Source: JALSRK01 sp964461995
GTDB lineage: Bacteria; Acidobacteriota; Terriglobia; Bryobacterales; Bryobacteraceae
Length of the DNA: 64,000 bases
Direction of reading: 5' to 3'
NCBI GenBank assembly: GCA_964461995.1
Contig: CAYWXL010000020.1
Coordinates: forward strand, 4,868-68,867
The position numbers and the translations under genes were made by a program. Below, piece after piece: positions 41,584 to 50,617 of the stretch (position 1 is its first letter; each line of letters starts with the position of its first letter). Under the pieces are notes generated by a model. That model was given only the letters and a program-made list of their open reading frames with translations, was not told the DNA's origin and did not search any database.

Positions 41584-42762
41584 GTGACGGTTACGTCCTT
41601 CTTGCCCCAGGGTGCGCCGGACGCGCCGCCAAGGCACTCGTGGCGGGGTTTGTTTCTTGCCCGGGGAGTGGTAGTGTCTGTTGTCGCCGCCTTCTGCGTT
41701 TTCGGGCCACCCTTGCGGGCCCAACAGACATCCTCATCGGGGGCTGAAAAGGACGTCGGCGGTTCCAAGGAGCTTATCCCCCGCTTCCAGCAAAGTCACG
41801 GTCCCGAAATCGGCATCATCGACTTCTACGGTCTGCGCAAAGTCTCTGAGGAGGCCGTCCGCAAAGCCTTGGGCGTCAAAGAAGGCGGTCCCCTGCCCCG
41901 CTCGAAAAATGAAACCGAGCTCGCCATCGAACAGATCCCCGGCGTCGTCTTCGCCCGTTTGCAGGCCGTGTGCTGCGAAGACGGCCGCGCGATTCTCTAC
42001 GTCGGCATCGAAGAGAGAGGCGCCCCGCACTTCGATTACCGCACTCCGCCGCAAGAGCAGATCTCGCTGCCCGAGGAGATCCACCGCAACTACGCCCTCT
42101 TCCTCGCCGCCCTCAACGAAGCGGTCCGTAAGCACGAGATCGAGGAGGATCTGACCCAGGGGCATTCCCTGATCTCGAACGCCAGGGCCCGCAGCTATCA
42201 GGAAAAGTTCCTCGCCCAGGCGAAACAGCACCTCGAGCGCCTGCGCGCCGTCCTCCGCCATTCCGCCGACGCGGAGCACCGCGCCATCGCCGCCTACGTC
42301 ATCGGTTACGCCCCAGACAAGAAGGCCGTCATCGACGACCTGCTGTACGCCCTGCGCGACCCCGACGATACCGTCCGCAGCAACGCCATGCGTTCGCTCA
42401 TGGCGATCGAGGTCCTCTCCCGCCGGAACCCCCAGCTCGGCATCCGAATACCCGCCACTTGGCTCATCGAGATGCTGAACTCCATCATCTGGACGGACCG
42501 GACCACTGCCGCGGCGAACCTGGTCAACCTCACCGAAGATCGTGACCAGGAAACTCTGGACCGCATCCGGGAACGGGCCCTCGACTCGCTCCTCGACATG
42601 GCCCGTTGGAAGCATCTGCCGCATGCTCTGCCGGCCTACATCCTGCTCGGGCGCATCCTCGGCCTCGAAGAAAAAGAGATCCAGGAAAATTGGTCCGGCA
42701 AGGACCGTTTGAAGCTGGTCGAGCGCGCGGCCGAACTGAAGGCCGAGTCTGGAAGCGGCTGA
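41584..42762 (+). CDS. Exported protein with POTRA-like and HEAT-repeat domains
   Basis: 392 residues if read from the GTG at 41584; GTG codons around residue 29 are alternatives. A hydrophobic leader (VVVSVVAAFCVFG) is followed by a POTRA-like domain at about 72-155 (IGIIDFYGLRKVSEEAVRKAL ... RAILYVGIEE). From 190 the protein is helical with HEAT-type repeats (AIAAYVIGYAPDKKAVIDDL, DDTVRSNAMRSLMAIE). POTRA domains bind outer-membrane assembly clients; the pairing with HEAT repeats suggests a periplasmic scaffold. Confidence 0.72.
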   Translation: MTVTSFLPQGAPDAPPRHSWRGLFLARGVVVSVVAAFCVFGPPLRAQQTSSSGAEKDVGGSKELIPRFQQSHGPEIGIIDFYGLRKVSEEAVRKALGVKEGGPLPRSKNETELAIEQIPGVVFARLQAVCCEDGRAILYVGIEERGAPHFDYRTPPQEQISLPEEIHRNYALFLAALNEAVRKHEIEEDLTQGHSLISNARARSYQEKFLAQAKQHLERLRAVLRHSADAEHRAIAAYVIGYAPDKKAVIDDLLYALRDPDDTVRSNAMRSLMAIEVLSRRNPQLGIRIPATWLIEMLNSIIWTDRTTAAANLVNLTEDRDQETLDRIRERALDSLLDMARWKHLPHALPAYILLGRILGLEEKEIQENWSGKDRLKLVERAAELKAESGSG

Positions 42763-42770
42763 CCTCCCCC

Positions 42771-43952
42771 TCAAGCCTCCGCCGCCACCCGCCGGTTCTC
42801 GCGATATGCCAGATTGGCCATGTGCGGGCCCGCCACCGCGGCGGCCGCCACCTCGATCGGGCAGTTCGGCTTCTTCCGCGACCGCACGCAGTCCAGCATG
42901 TTCTTCATGTGTCCGGTTCCGCGGTCCCGGTCCGCCTCCTGGAACACCAGCGCCGGCCGTTTCCTCTCCGTCCACGGCGCCCGGCTGCTGCCCGGATCGT
43001 CGAAGACCCGGCAGCCTGTCCGGTCCAGGATCATCGTCCCCAACTCGCCGATGAAAGTGATCGCCCAATCGTAATCGTGGTTGGTCCGGTAATCCAGCGT
43101 CCAGGTGGCAATGAAGTCTTCGTACTCGAAGACCGCCGAGAAGACGTTCGGCACCTCGGCTCCCGGAGCGTTAATGATCTTGCCCTGGCAGACTGCCGAC
43201 CGCGGCGCCCCAGCCCCGGTGAGCCATTGCACCACGTCCATCAGGTGCGTGCCCTGGTCCGTCATGTTGCCGCCCGAATAGTCCCAGAAGCCCCGCCACC
43301 ACCGGTACCGCATCGGCTCCAGCGGCCGTTTCGGCGCCGGCCCCAGAAACCGCTCCCAGTCGAGCTTGCCCGGCAGCGGATCATTGTCCAGCGGCAGGTC
43401 GAAATGCCAATTCCACCGCGCCTGGACCATCGAAATACGCCCTAGCATCCCTTCCTCGATCAGGCTCCGCGCCCGGTGGATGAACGGCATGCTGCGCCGC
43501 TGCATGCCGATCTGCACCACCCGGTCGGGGTGCTTCTTCACCGCTTCCACCATCACCCGGCTCTCTTCGAGCGACATCGATAGCGGCTTTTCCTGGTAGA
43601 CGTCCTTGCCCGCCTCGAGCGCCGCCAGCAGCATCGGCCGGTGCTGGTGGTCCGGTGTGGCGATCAGTACAAAGTCGATGCCCTCTTGCGCCAGCAAATC
43701 GTGGTAGTCCAGGTAAGTCTTCACCCCCTTGGGCGATTCCTGCCGCGCCTTCTCCAGATGCTGGTCGTAGACGTCGCATAGGGCCACGCATTGCGCCCCT
43801 AGACGCTGGAAGGTGCGGCTCACTCCGCGCCCCCGGTTGCCGGTTCCGATGACCCCATAAGTGATCCGGTCGTTTGCCCCCCGCGCCGTCGCCGGTACGA
43901 ACGCGGGCGCCGCCAAACTTCCTGCCAGAAAAGTCCGTCGTGATGTCTTCAT
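42771..43952 (-). CDS. Tat-exported Gfo/Idh/MocA-family oxidoreductase
   Basis: 393 residues. Tat leader SRRTFLAGSLAAPAF; NAD(P) motif VIGTGNRGRGV near 35; the conserved EKPLS dyad in YQEKPLSMSLEE. The C-terminal GFO_IDH_MocA_C-like half contains the substrate site (GGNMTDQGTHLMDVV). Secreted members are numerous in Acidobacteria, Planctomycetes and Verrucomicrobia and act in glycan or inositol breakdown. RBS GGAG and TATACT upstream. Convergent with the POTRA/HEAT gene. Confidence 0.9.
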   Translation of the reverse strand: MKTSRRTFLAGSLAAPAFVPATARGANDRITYGVIGTGNRGRGVSRTFQRLGAQCVALCDVYDQHLEKARQESPKGVKTYLDYHDLLAQEGIDFVLIATPDHQHRPMLLAALEAGKDVYQEKPLSMSLEESRVMVEAVKKHPDRVVQIGMQRRSMPFIHRARSLIEEGMLGRISMVQARWNWHFDLPLDNDPLPGKLDWERFLGPAPKRPLEPMRYRWWRGFWDYSGGNMTDQGTHLMDVVQWLTGAGAPRSAVCQGKIINAPGAEVPNVFSAVFEYEDFIATWTLDYRTNHDYDWAITFIGELGTMILDRTGCRVFDDPGSSRAPWTERKRPALVFQEADRDRGTGHMKNMLDCVRSRKKPNCPIEVAAAAVAGPHMANLAYRENRRVAAEA

Positions 43953-44073
43953 GGCTGTTTTCTCCGTTCTGGTTCGGTCTGAGTATATCGCGCCACCCGC
44001 GCAAAAAGATCCCCACGGGTGTCACCTCGGGGCCGTCGGGCATCGTCTGAATATCGAAAGGAGGATTCCCCGT

Positions 44074-44490
44074 ATGCGAACGGATGCATCCTTGACGCGC
44101 CGCGGCGCTTTCCGCGCGCTGGGCAGCCTGGTTGCTGTTCCTGTCCTGGCCCAACAGCACGGTGGGCCCGGCGGAATGCAAGGCAGGCGAGGCGAAATGA
44201 TGAAACGCCGCCTCGAGATGATGAAGGAGCGGCTGAAGCTCAACAGCGAACAGGAAGAGAAGATCCGCGCCATCTACAAAGAGCAGTTCGCCAAGATGCG
44301 CGAATTGCGGGAAAAGATGATGGAGGGCGGCGACCGCTCGGCCATGCGCGCCGAGATGCGGAAGCTCCGGGAAGAGACCGACACGAAGATCCTGAAGCTC
44401 CTCGACGAGACCCAGCAGGCCGAGTACAAGAAGATGCAGGAGGAGATGCGCGAAAAGATGCGCCAGCGCCGCGGCGGTCCGCCCCGGTGA
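44074..44490 (+). CDS. Periplasmic Spy/CpxP-like helical protein
   Basis: 138 residues. A signal sequence with TRRG (Tat-like, weak) ends near PVLAQQH. The mature part is a Met/Glu/Lys-rich helical bundle (MMKRRLEMMKERLKLNSEQE, EIRKLxEE-like repeats) with LTxxQ-like spacing (LNSEQEEKIRAIYKE, DETQQAEYKKM), as in heavy-metal/stress-responsive Spy and CpxP. AGGAGG 9 nt before the ATG. Confidence 0.75.
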   Translation: MRTDASLTRRGAFRALGSLVAVPVLAQQHGGPGGMQGRRGEMMKRRLEMMKERLKLNSEQEEKIRAIYKEQFAKMRELREKMMEGGDRSAMRAEMRKLREETDTKILKLLDETQQAEYKKMQEEMREKMRQRRGGPPR

Positions 44491-44610
44491 GGCCCGCGCC
44501 CATCACCCGCCGCCATCCCGGGGCCGGCTTTCAGACGCTGGAGAGATCCCCTGGGTGGGGCCGGACAGTCCTCGGCCCGCCCACCAGTCGCCGCCTCAGC
44601 GCAACAGCCG

Positions 44611-45087
44611 TTATTTGATCTCCGGGCTGTTCGCGTCGGCCGGTTCCTGGCCCCAGTTCTCCCGGATCACCAGCGTCTGGTCTGAGTAGAACGTCCGGCG
44701 TCCCGTGCTGCCGAACACGATCGGGATGGCCTGAATCGTGTAGCCCCCGTCAACACCCTGGAGGATGAACTTGTAACCCGTCTTTTCCCCCTTCGCCAGG
44801 TCGCCCGGAATCAGGTCCGCCCCATCCGGGCCGGGACTGCCGCTCGCCGGCGGTCCCAATTCCGCCAGCGACTTCGCGAAGCGGCCGAACTGGGAGTAGT
44901 ACATGCTCTGAGCCTGGTGGATCGTCTTGATTTGCTGGATCGCCGCCATCTCCTGGGTGTGCATCCGCGCCTTATCGAGCTTCGGCACGGCGATGGCCGC
45001 GATGATGAGAATGATCGAGATGACGATCAGCAGCTCGATGAGCGAAAAGCCCCTTCGGCGGTCGTTCGTGCGCTTCCTTGTCCTCAT
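44611..45087 (-). CDS. Type IV pilin-like prepilin (GspG/PilA type)
   Basis: 158 residues. Class III leader: basic peptide then RRG before FSLIELLIVISIILIIAAIA, with Glu5 of the mature protein. The C-terminal globular region (DLIPGDLAKGEKTGYKFILQ, DGGYTIQAIP) resembles major pseudopilin/PilA headgroups. No other pilus or type II secretion gene is here. TACTGT-type -10 and GGGAG upstream. Confidence 0.85.
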   Translation of the reverse strand: MRTRKRTNDRRRGFSLIELLIVISIILIIAAIAVPKLDKARMHTQEMAAIQQIKTIHQAQSMYYSQFGRFAKSLAELGPPASGSPGPDGADLIPGDLAKGEKTGYKFILQGVDGGYTIQAIPIVFGSTGRRTFYSDQTLVIRENWGQEPADANSPEIK

Positions 45088-45130
45088 TTCGCTCCCTTTT
45101 ACAGTATGACGCTCCGGCGGCCGTCAGCGT

Positions 45131-45964
45131 TTAAAAATCCGGGGCGTTCACCAGCCGGTCCAGGGCTTGTAGCCGCTGCCAGAACTTCGCCAGCCGGTCC
45201 AGCCTCAGCGCATTCGCTCCGTCTGAAAGCGCCCGCGGCGGATCGTCGTGCACCTCGACGAAGACGGCGTCCACTCCCGCCGCCACCGCCGCCCGGGCCA
45301 GCGGTTCGATGAACTCCGGCTCCCCGCTCGAGGCCGTCCCGGCTCCGCCCGGCAACTGCACGCTGTGGGTGGCGTCGAAGACCACCGGCCGCCCCGCCTT
45401 CCTCATGATCGGCAGCGCGCGCATGTCCACCACCAGGTTCCGGTAGCCGAACACCGTGCCCCGCTCCGTCAGCAGGATCCTCTCGTTGCCCGTCGAAGCC
45501 ACTTTCTCCGCCGCCAGGTGGATGTCCTGCGGGGCTACGAACTGCCCTTTCTTGATGTTCACGATCCGCCCCGTCCGCCCCGCGGCCACCAGCAGATCCG
45601 TCTGCCGGCACAGGAACGCCGGGATCTGCAGGATATCGGCCGCCTCGGCCGCAACCTCGGCTTGGGACGGCTCGTGGATGTCCGTTAGAATCGGCACCCG
45701 GGCCTCCCGTTTGACGTCCCCCAGGATCCGCACGCCTTCCTTCAACCCCGGACCGCGGTAGGAAGCAATGCTGCTGCGGTTGGCTTTGTCATAGGAAGCT
45801 TTGAAGACGAACGGCCCTACGATCCGGGCGATCTCCCGCGCCATCCGGTGCACGTGCTCTTCGCTCTCGATCACGCAGGGCCCGGCGATCAGCGCCAGCG
45901 GGAAGCCCTCGCCGAAACCGATTGTTGCGCCGTCCGGCGTCCCCAGCTCTACATCGCGCACCAT
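45131..45964 (-). CDS. kdsA: 3-deoxy-8-phosphooctulonate synthase
   Basis: 277 residues; joins PEP and arabinose-5-phosphate to Kdo-8-phosphate for lipid A/LPS core. LIAGPCVIES carries the Cys typical of the metal-dependent class (Asn in the E. coli type), with DKANRSS, TDIHEP and FDATHSVQLPGG. 3 bp downstream of pyrG; forms kdsB-pyrG-kdsA. Confidence 0.95.
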   Translation of the reverse strand: MVRDVELGTPDGATIGFGEGFPLALIAGPCVIESEEHVHRMAREIARIVGPFVFKASYDKANRSSIASYRGPGLKEGVRILGDVKREARVPILTDIHEPSQAEVAAEAADILQIPAFLCRQTDLLVAAGRTGRIVNIKKGQFVAPQDIHLAAEKVASTGNERILLTERGTVFGYRNLVVDMRALPIMRKAGRPVVFDATHSVQLPGGAGTASSGEPEFIEPLARAAVAAGVDAVFVEVHDDPPRALSDGANALRLDRLAKFWQRLQALDRLVNAPDF

Positions 45965-45967
45965 CGT

Positions 45968-47614
45968 TTACGCAGACGTTTGCTCCCGCACCCCCTCGGC
46001 CGCCTCGATCCGCCGCCGCCGGTGCTCCAGCGCCGCCCCGATGAAGGCCCGGAACAGCGGATGCGGCTCCAGCGGCTTCGACTTGAACTCCGGATGGAAC
46101 TGGCAGCCCAGAAACCAAGGATGGTCGGGAATCTCACAGATCTCCACGTAGGTCCCGTCCGGCGTCTGGCCGGCGATCCGCATCCCGTGCCGCGCCAGGA
46201 TCCCCTCGTACTCCCGGTTGAACTCATAACGGTGCCGGTGCCGCTCGCTGATTTCCGTCACGCCGTAGGCGCGATGCGCGAAACTGCCCTCGGTGAGCCG
46301 GCACGGATACGCCCCCAGCCGCATCGTCCCGCCCAGCTCGTCCACGCCCTTCAGCTCGCGCAGCTTGTAGATCACCCGGTGGGGCGTCGCCGGGTTGAAC
46401 TCGGTCGAGTCGGCTTCCTTCAGCCCGCAGACGTTTCGGGCAAACTCGATCACCATCGTCTGCATCCCCAGACAGATGCCGAAGTAGGGGACCTTGTACT
46501 CCCGCGCATACCGGATCGCGTGGATCATTCCCGGCACCCCCCGCTTGCCGAACCCGCCTGGCACCAGGATTGCGTCATACGGCTGCAACTGCTCCACGCA
46601 GTCCGGCCACGTCAGCCCCTCGGCGTCGATCCAGGTGATCCGCGTCCGCCGCCCGTGCGCCAGCCCGCCATGCAGTAGCGCCTCGTTGAGGCTCTTGTAG
46701 GAATCCTCGTACTCGACGTACTTGCCCACGAGCCCGATGTGGACCTCACCCTGCGGGTTCTTCAGCCGGTGGACCATGTCCGCCCAGCGACCCAAGTTCC
46801 GCGGACCGGCCTTGTCTTCCAACCCCAGCAGCTCCAGCACCGCCTCGTCCACCGCTTGCTCGGCGAATACCAGTGGTACTTCGTAGACCGATTCCACGTC
46901 CTTGGCCGTGACCACCGCCTCCTTCGCCACGTCGCAGAACAGCGCGATCTTCGCCTTTACTTCGTCCGGCAGCGGCCGCTCGGCCCGGCAAATCAGCATA
47001 TCGGGCTGGATGCCGATAGCCCGGAGCTCCTTCACGCTGTGCTGCGTCGGCTTGGTCTTCAGCTCCCCCGCAGCGGCGATGTAGGGCACCAGCGTCACAT
47101 GTATGTGCATCGAGTTCCGCCGCCCAAGCTCGTGCCGTAATTGCCGGATCGCCTCCAGAAACGGCAGCGACTCGATATCGCCCACCGTGCCGCCGATCTC
47201 CACGATCACGACGTCGGCTTCATCGTTCAGCCGCCGCGCCCACGTCTTGATCTCGTCGGTGACGTGCGGAATCACCTGCACGGTCTTGCCCAGGTAATCC
47301 CCGCGCCGTTCCCGGAAGATGATCTGCTCGTAGACCCGCCCGGAAGTCAGGTTGTTGCGCTGGCTCAATTTGGCATGTGTGAACCTCTCGTAGTGGCCCA
47401 GGTCGAGGTCCGTTTCCGCCCCGTCGTCGGTGACGAACACCTCGCCGTGCTGGAAGGGGCTCATCGTGCCGGGATCCACGTTCAAATACGGATCCATCTT
47501 CTGCAGCGTCACCGTGAAGCCCCGGCTTTCCAGAAGACACCCGATCGAAGCGGCCGCGATCCCCTTTCCCAACGAGGAGACCACGCCGCCGGTCACGAAG
47601 ATGTATTTCGCCAT
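45968..47614 (-). CDS. pyrG: CTP synthase
   Basis: 548 residues. N-terminal synthase domain (FVTGGVVSSLGKGIAAASIG, DPYLNVDPGTMSPFQHGEVF) and C-terminal glutaminase with Cys in YFGICLGMQ and His/Glu in FHPEF. Makes CTP from UTP. Placed between kdsB and kdsA, it can supply CTP for CMP-Kdo formation. AGAGG precedes the ATG. Confidence 0.97.
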   Translation of the reverse strand: MAKYIFVTGGVVSSLGKGIAAASIGCLLESRGFTVTLQKMDPYLNVDPGTMSPFQHGEVFVTDDGAETDLDLGHYERFTHAKLSQRNNLTSGRVYEQIIFRERRGDYLGKTVQVIPHVTDEIKTWARRLNDEADVVIVEIGGTVGDIESLPFLEAIRQLRHELGRRNSMHIHVTLVPYIAAAGELKTKPTQHSVKELRAIGIQPDMLICRAERPLPDEVKAKIALFCDVAKEAVVTAKDVESVYEVPLVFAEQAVDEAVLELLGLEDKAGPRNLGRWADMVHRLKNPQGEVHIGLVGKYVEYEDSYKSLNEALLHGGLAHGRRTRITWIDAEGLTWPDCVEQLQPYDAILVPGGFGKRGVPGMIHAIRYAREYKVPYFGICLGMQTMVIEFARNVCGLKEADSTEFNPATPHRVIYKLRELKGVDELGGTMRLGAYPCRLTEGSFAHRAYGVTEISERHRHRYEFNREYEGILARHGMRIAGQTPDGTYVEICEIPDHPWFLGCQFHPEFKSKPLEPHPLFRAFIGAALEHRRRRIEAAEGVREQTSA

Positions 47615-47622
47615 GCCTCTGT

Positions 47623-48375
47623 CTACTCCGATTGTGACTCCCGGTAAATCTTCTCCACCCGCCGCAAATCGTCCGGCGTGTCCACCCCCAACGATTCGTA
47701 CTCTGTCTCGATCACCCGGATGCGATAGCCGTTCTCCAGCGCCCGTAACTGCTCCAGCCGTTCGGCCCTCTCCAACGGCCCCACCTTCAACTTCGAATAG
47801 CCCAGGAGAAACTCCCGCTGGTACACGTACAACCCGATGTGTTTATAGTGCACGGCCTCGCCGGTCAGATCATAGGGAATCGGCGAACGGGAGAAGTACA
47901 ACGCATGCCCGCTGTGGTCGGTCACTACCTTGACGACGTTCGGATTTGTAAACTCTTGCAGGTTCACGATCCTTTTCTTCAACGTCGCCATCGGCGCCGG
48001 CGAAGTCTCAAGCAGAGCGCGGGCGGCGGCCTCGATCGCCGCGGGCTCGATCAGAGGCTCGTCTCCCTGGATGTTGACGATGATCTCAGCGTCGGAGGAT
48101 GCAGCCACCTCGGCCACGCGGTCAGTGCCCGATGGGTGATCCGAGCGGGTCATCCGGACCGTGGCTCCGAACGCCTCGGCGGCGCTCCGGATGCGGTCGT
48201 CATCGGTGGCTATTATCAAATCATCTAATAGACCGCACCGGGAAGACCTCTCATAAACGTGCTCAATGATGGTTTTGCCCGCGAACGAGGCCAATGCTTT
48301 TCCAGGGAAACGGGACGACGCATACCGGGCGGGAATGACGCCCAGAATCCGATGGGGCACGATCGATCTTACCAT
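47623..48375 (-). CDS. kdsB: CMP-Kdo synthetase
   Basis: 250 residues; activates Kdo with CTP. GVIPARYASSRFPGKAL, ATDDDRI, NIQGDEPL and LYVYQREFL are family hallmarks. The start is ATG 48375 or the GTG at 48360; the latter has TAAGAT 5 nt upstream. First gene of the Kdo/CTP operon and divergent from the VWA gene. Confidence 0.94.
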   Translation of the reverse strand: MVRSIVPHRILGVIPARYASSRFPGKALASFAGKTIIEHVYERSSRCGLLDDLIIATDDDRIRSAAEAFGATVRMTRSDHPSGTDRVAEVAASSDAEIIVNIQGDEPLIEPAAIEAAARALLETSPAPMATLKKRIVNLQEFTNPNVVKVVTDHSGHALYFSRSPIPYDLTGEAVHYKHIGLYVYQREFLLGYSKLKVGPLERAERLEQLRALENGYRIRVIETEYESLGVDTPDDLRRVEKIYRESQSE

Positions 48376-48390
48376 AAAATGCCGCCATGA

Positions 48391-48396
48391 TATACT
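48391..48396 (+). promoter_or_regulatory. Extended -10 TGA-TATACT of the VWA operon
   Basis: TGA-TATACT, 35 nt before the GTG of the first VWA gene. It lies within 20 bp of the kdsB promoter on the other strand. Confidence 0.5.
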
Positions 48397-48430
48397 GGAG
48401 TTGGAACAACGACTTGAGGGGGGTTGGGAA

Positions 48431-49438
48431 GTGACCGGACGCCGGGTTGCCGTCGCTGTGGCGGGACTGGCGGCCGCGTTGTGGGTGGCCGATGCGGCCT
48501 ACGCGCGAGACCGCGGTTCATCCCAGACCAAGCCTCGTGTTTCCATCACGCCACGGCCTGGAACCGCCGGACCCGGTTCGATCCCTGGACGTACTCCCAA
48601 TATCCGCGTCGATACCACGCTCGTCCTGATCAACGTCACCGTCACGACGCCGTTGAACCAGGTGGTGACTGGCTTGGAAAAGGAACATTTCCGCATTTTT
48701 GAGGATAAAGTCGAGCAGGAAATCACCCAATTTTCCGCCGAAGACGCCCCGCTCTCGGTCGGCCTTGTCTTTGATATCAGCGGCAGCATGGGCGCCAAGC
48801 TGCATAAGGCCCGCCAAGCTGCGGCGCAGTTCTTCAAGACGGCCAACCCCGAGGATGAGTTCTTTCTGATCCAGTTCAGCGACCGCCCCAAGCTGGTCGT
48901 GCCCTTCACCCACAAGACCGAGGAGATCCAGAACAAGCTCGCCTTCACCCAGTCCCGCGGGCGCACCGCTCTTCTCGACGCCCTATATATGGCCATGGAC
49001 GAGATGAAGAAAGCCCGCAACCCCCGCAAGGCGATTCTCGTCCTATCCGACGGCGGCGATAATTCCAGCCGCTACACCCACAGCGAGATCAAGAACCTGG
49101 TTCGGGAAGCCGATGTTCAGGTCTACGCCATCGGTATCTTCGAGCCGGTATACTCGCGGGGAAGGACGGCTGAGGAACTGGCTGGTCCGACGCTGCTCAG
49201 CCAGCTCGCCGAAGAGACGGGCGGGCGGCACTTCCCGGTGGAGAATATCAACGAATTGCCGGACATCGCCGCCAAGATCGGTATCGAGCTGCGCAACCAG
49301 TACGTGCTCGGCTACCGGCCGACCAACCAGGCCCGGGATGGCAAATACCGGCGGGTCAAGGTGAAGCTGGTGCAGCCGCGCGGCCTGCCTCCTCTACGCG
49401 CCGCTTACAGAACCGGATACTATGCTCCTTCACAATAA
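48431..49438 (+). CDS. Exported VWA-domain protein (acidobacterial VWFA-related type)
   Basis: 335 residues from GTG 48431 (GGG-rich site upstream); the in-frame extension upstream is the shadow of kdsB. Signal peptide AAALWVADAAYARD. VWA domain with intact MIDAS: DISGSMG, Thr in RTALLDAL, and SDGGDNSS. The preceding beta-rich segment (VDTTLVLINVTVTTPLNQVV ... FRIFEDKVEQEI) and the C-terminal NQYVLGYRPTN are characteristic of the acidobacterial family TIGR03436. Probably binds a metal-dependent protein partner at the cell surface. Overlaps the next gene by 17 bp. Confidence 0.9.
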   Translation: MTGRRVAVAVAGLAAALWVADAAYARDRGSSQTKPRVSITPRPGTAGPGSIPGRTPNIRVDTTLVLINVTVTTPLNQVVTGLEKEHFRIFEDKVEQEITQFSAEDAPLSVGLVFDISGSMGAKLHKARQAAAQFFKTANPEDEFFLIQFSDRPKLVVPFTHKTEEIQNKLAFTQSRGRTALLDALYMAMDEMKKARNPRKAILVLSDGGDNSSRYTHSEIKNLVREADVQVYAIGIFEPVYSRGRTAEELAGPTLLSQLAEETGGRHFPVENINELPDIAAKIGIELRNQYVLGYRPTNQARDGKYRRVKVKLVQPRGLPPLRAAYRTGYYAPSQ

Positions 49439-50396
49439 TCGGATTCTTGCCCTGCCGGCGCTGGCAGCCCTGTTTGCCTCCACCTGGGTGGCGCCCGGAG
49501 CGCTTTACGCCCAGGCGCCTTCCGGCGCCGTCTTTCGGGCTGAGACCCGCCTGGTCGTCCTGCACGCCAGCGTCGTGGACAAGAAGGGGAAGCTGATCAC
49601 CAACCTGCCGCGCAAGGCCTTCACCGTCTACGAGAACGACGTCAAGCAAGAGATCAAGATCTTCCGCCGCGAAGACGTCCCCGTCTCGATGGGCCTCATC
49701 ATCGACAACTCCGGTAGCATGCGCGACAAGCGCCAGCAGGTCGAATCCGCCGCTTTGGCCCTCGTCGAGGCCTCTAATCCCGAGGACGAGATCTTCATCG
49801 TCAATTTCAACGACGAGGCCTACCTTGACGTCGATTTCACTAGCGATATCAAGAAGATGGAGGAGGGCTTGACGCGCATCGACTCCCGTGGCGGCACCGC
49901 CATGCGCGACGCCCTTTCCATGTCCATCGACCACCTGGTCGAGAACGCCAAGAAGGACAAGAAGGTCCTGCTCGTCATCACCGACGGCAACGACAACACC
50001 AGCGCCGTTACGCTGGAGAAGCTCGTCCACAAGGCCCAGCAAACCGAGGTCCTCATCTACGCCATCGGGCTTCTCAATCAGGAGCAGCGCCGCGAGCGCA
50101 AGCGCGCCAAACGCGCCCTCGACGCCATCACCAAGGCCTCCGGCGGCCTGGCCTACTATCCGGACGACGTCAGCGAAGTGCACGACATCGCCCTGCGGGT
50201 CGCCCACGAGATTCGCAACCAGTACGTCATCGCCTACACGCCCACCAACCCCGCCCTCGACGGCTCCTACCGCCGCATCCGGGTCGAGGTCAAGGCCAAA
50301 GGCAACCCCAAGGTGCGCACGCGCTCGGGCTACTACGCCTCGCCGCTCAAGCCCGGCAAGTCGCGCCTCACCGAAGTCACTTCCACCGGGGAATGA
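49422..50396 (+). CDS. Second exported VWA-domain protein
   Basis: 324 residues; signal peptide MLLHNNRILALPALAALFAS. Same architecture as its neighbour: VVLHASVVDKKGKLITNL ... FTVYENDVKQEI, MIDAS in DNSGSMR, GGTAMRDAL and TDGNDNTS, ending NQYVIAYTPTN. About one-third identical by eye, so a tandem duplication is likely. The TGA overlaps the ATG of a small downstream gene as ATGA. Confidence 0.9.
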   Translation: MLLHNNRILALPALAALFASTWVAPGALYAQAPSGAVFRAETRLVVLHASVVDKKGKLITNLPRKAFTVYENDVKQEIKIFRREDVPVSMGLIIDNSGSMRDKRQQVESAALALVEASNPEDEIFIVNFNDEAYLDVDFTSDIKKMEEGLTRIDSRGGTAMRDALSMSIDHLVENAKKDKKVLLVITDGNDNTSAVTLEKLVHKAQQTEVLIYAIGLLNQEQRRERKRAKRALDAITKASGGLAYYPDDVSEVHDIALRVAHEIRNQYVIAYTPTNPALDGSYRRIRVEVKAKGNPKVRTRSGYYASPLKPGKSRLTEVTSTGE

Positions 50397-50602
50397 TCGG
50401 CCGCCTCTGGAAACTCACGAAGGGTTACCGCCTCCGGCCGTGGAAGAGCCCATACTTGCGCTGGAGGCTCGAGACTTACCTGGGAATCCCCGCCGACGCC
50501 ATCGGTCCGGCCGAATTCTTCCGCCTGCTCTGGAAGCACCGCCGCGCTCTCCTCCGCTACTTGGCCTGGGCGGACCGCATGGCCGCCCGTTACGGCGGCT
50601 GA
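50393..50602 (+). CDS. Small basic protein coupled to the VWA genes
   Basis: 69 residues. Starts within the stop of the second VWA gene (ATGA), suggesting coupling. Rich in Arg/Trp/Leu (LWKLTKGYRLRPWKSPYLRW, LLWKHRRALLRYLAWADRM); no TM helix or known family. Probably cytoplasmic, which makes its link to exported partners puzzling. Confidence 0.65.
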   Translation: MIGRLWKLTKGYRLRPWKSPYLRWRLETYLGIPADAIGPAEFFRLLWKHRRALLRYLAWADRMAARYGG

Positions 50603-50617
50603 GCTGCGCCCGCGCCC

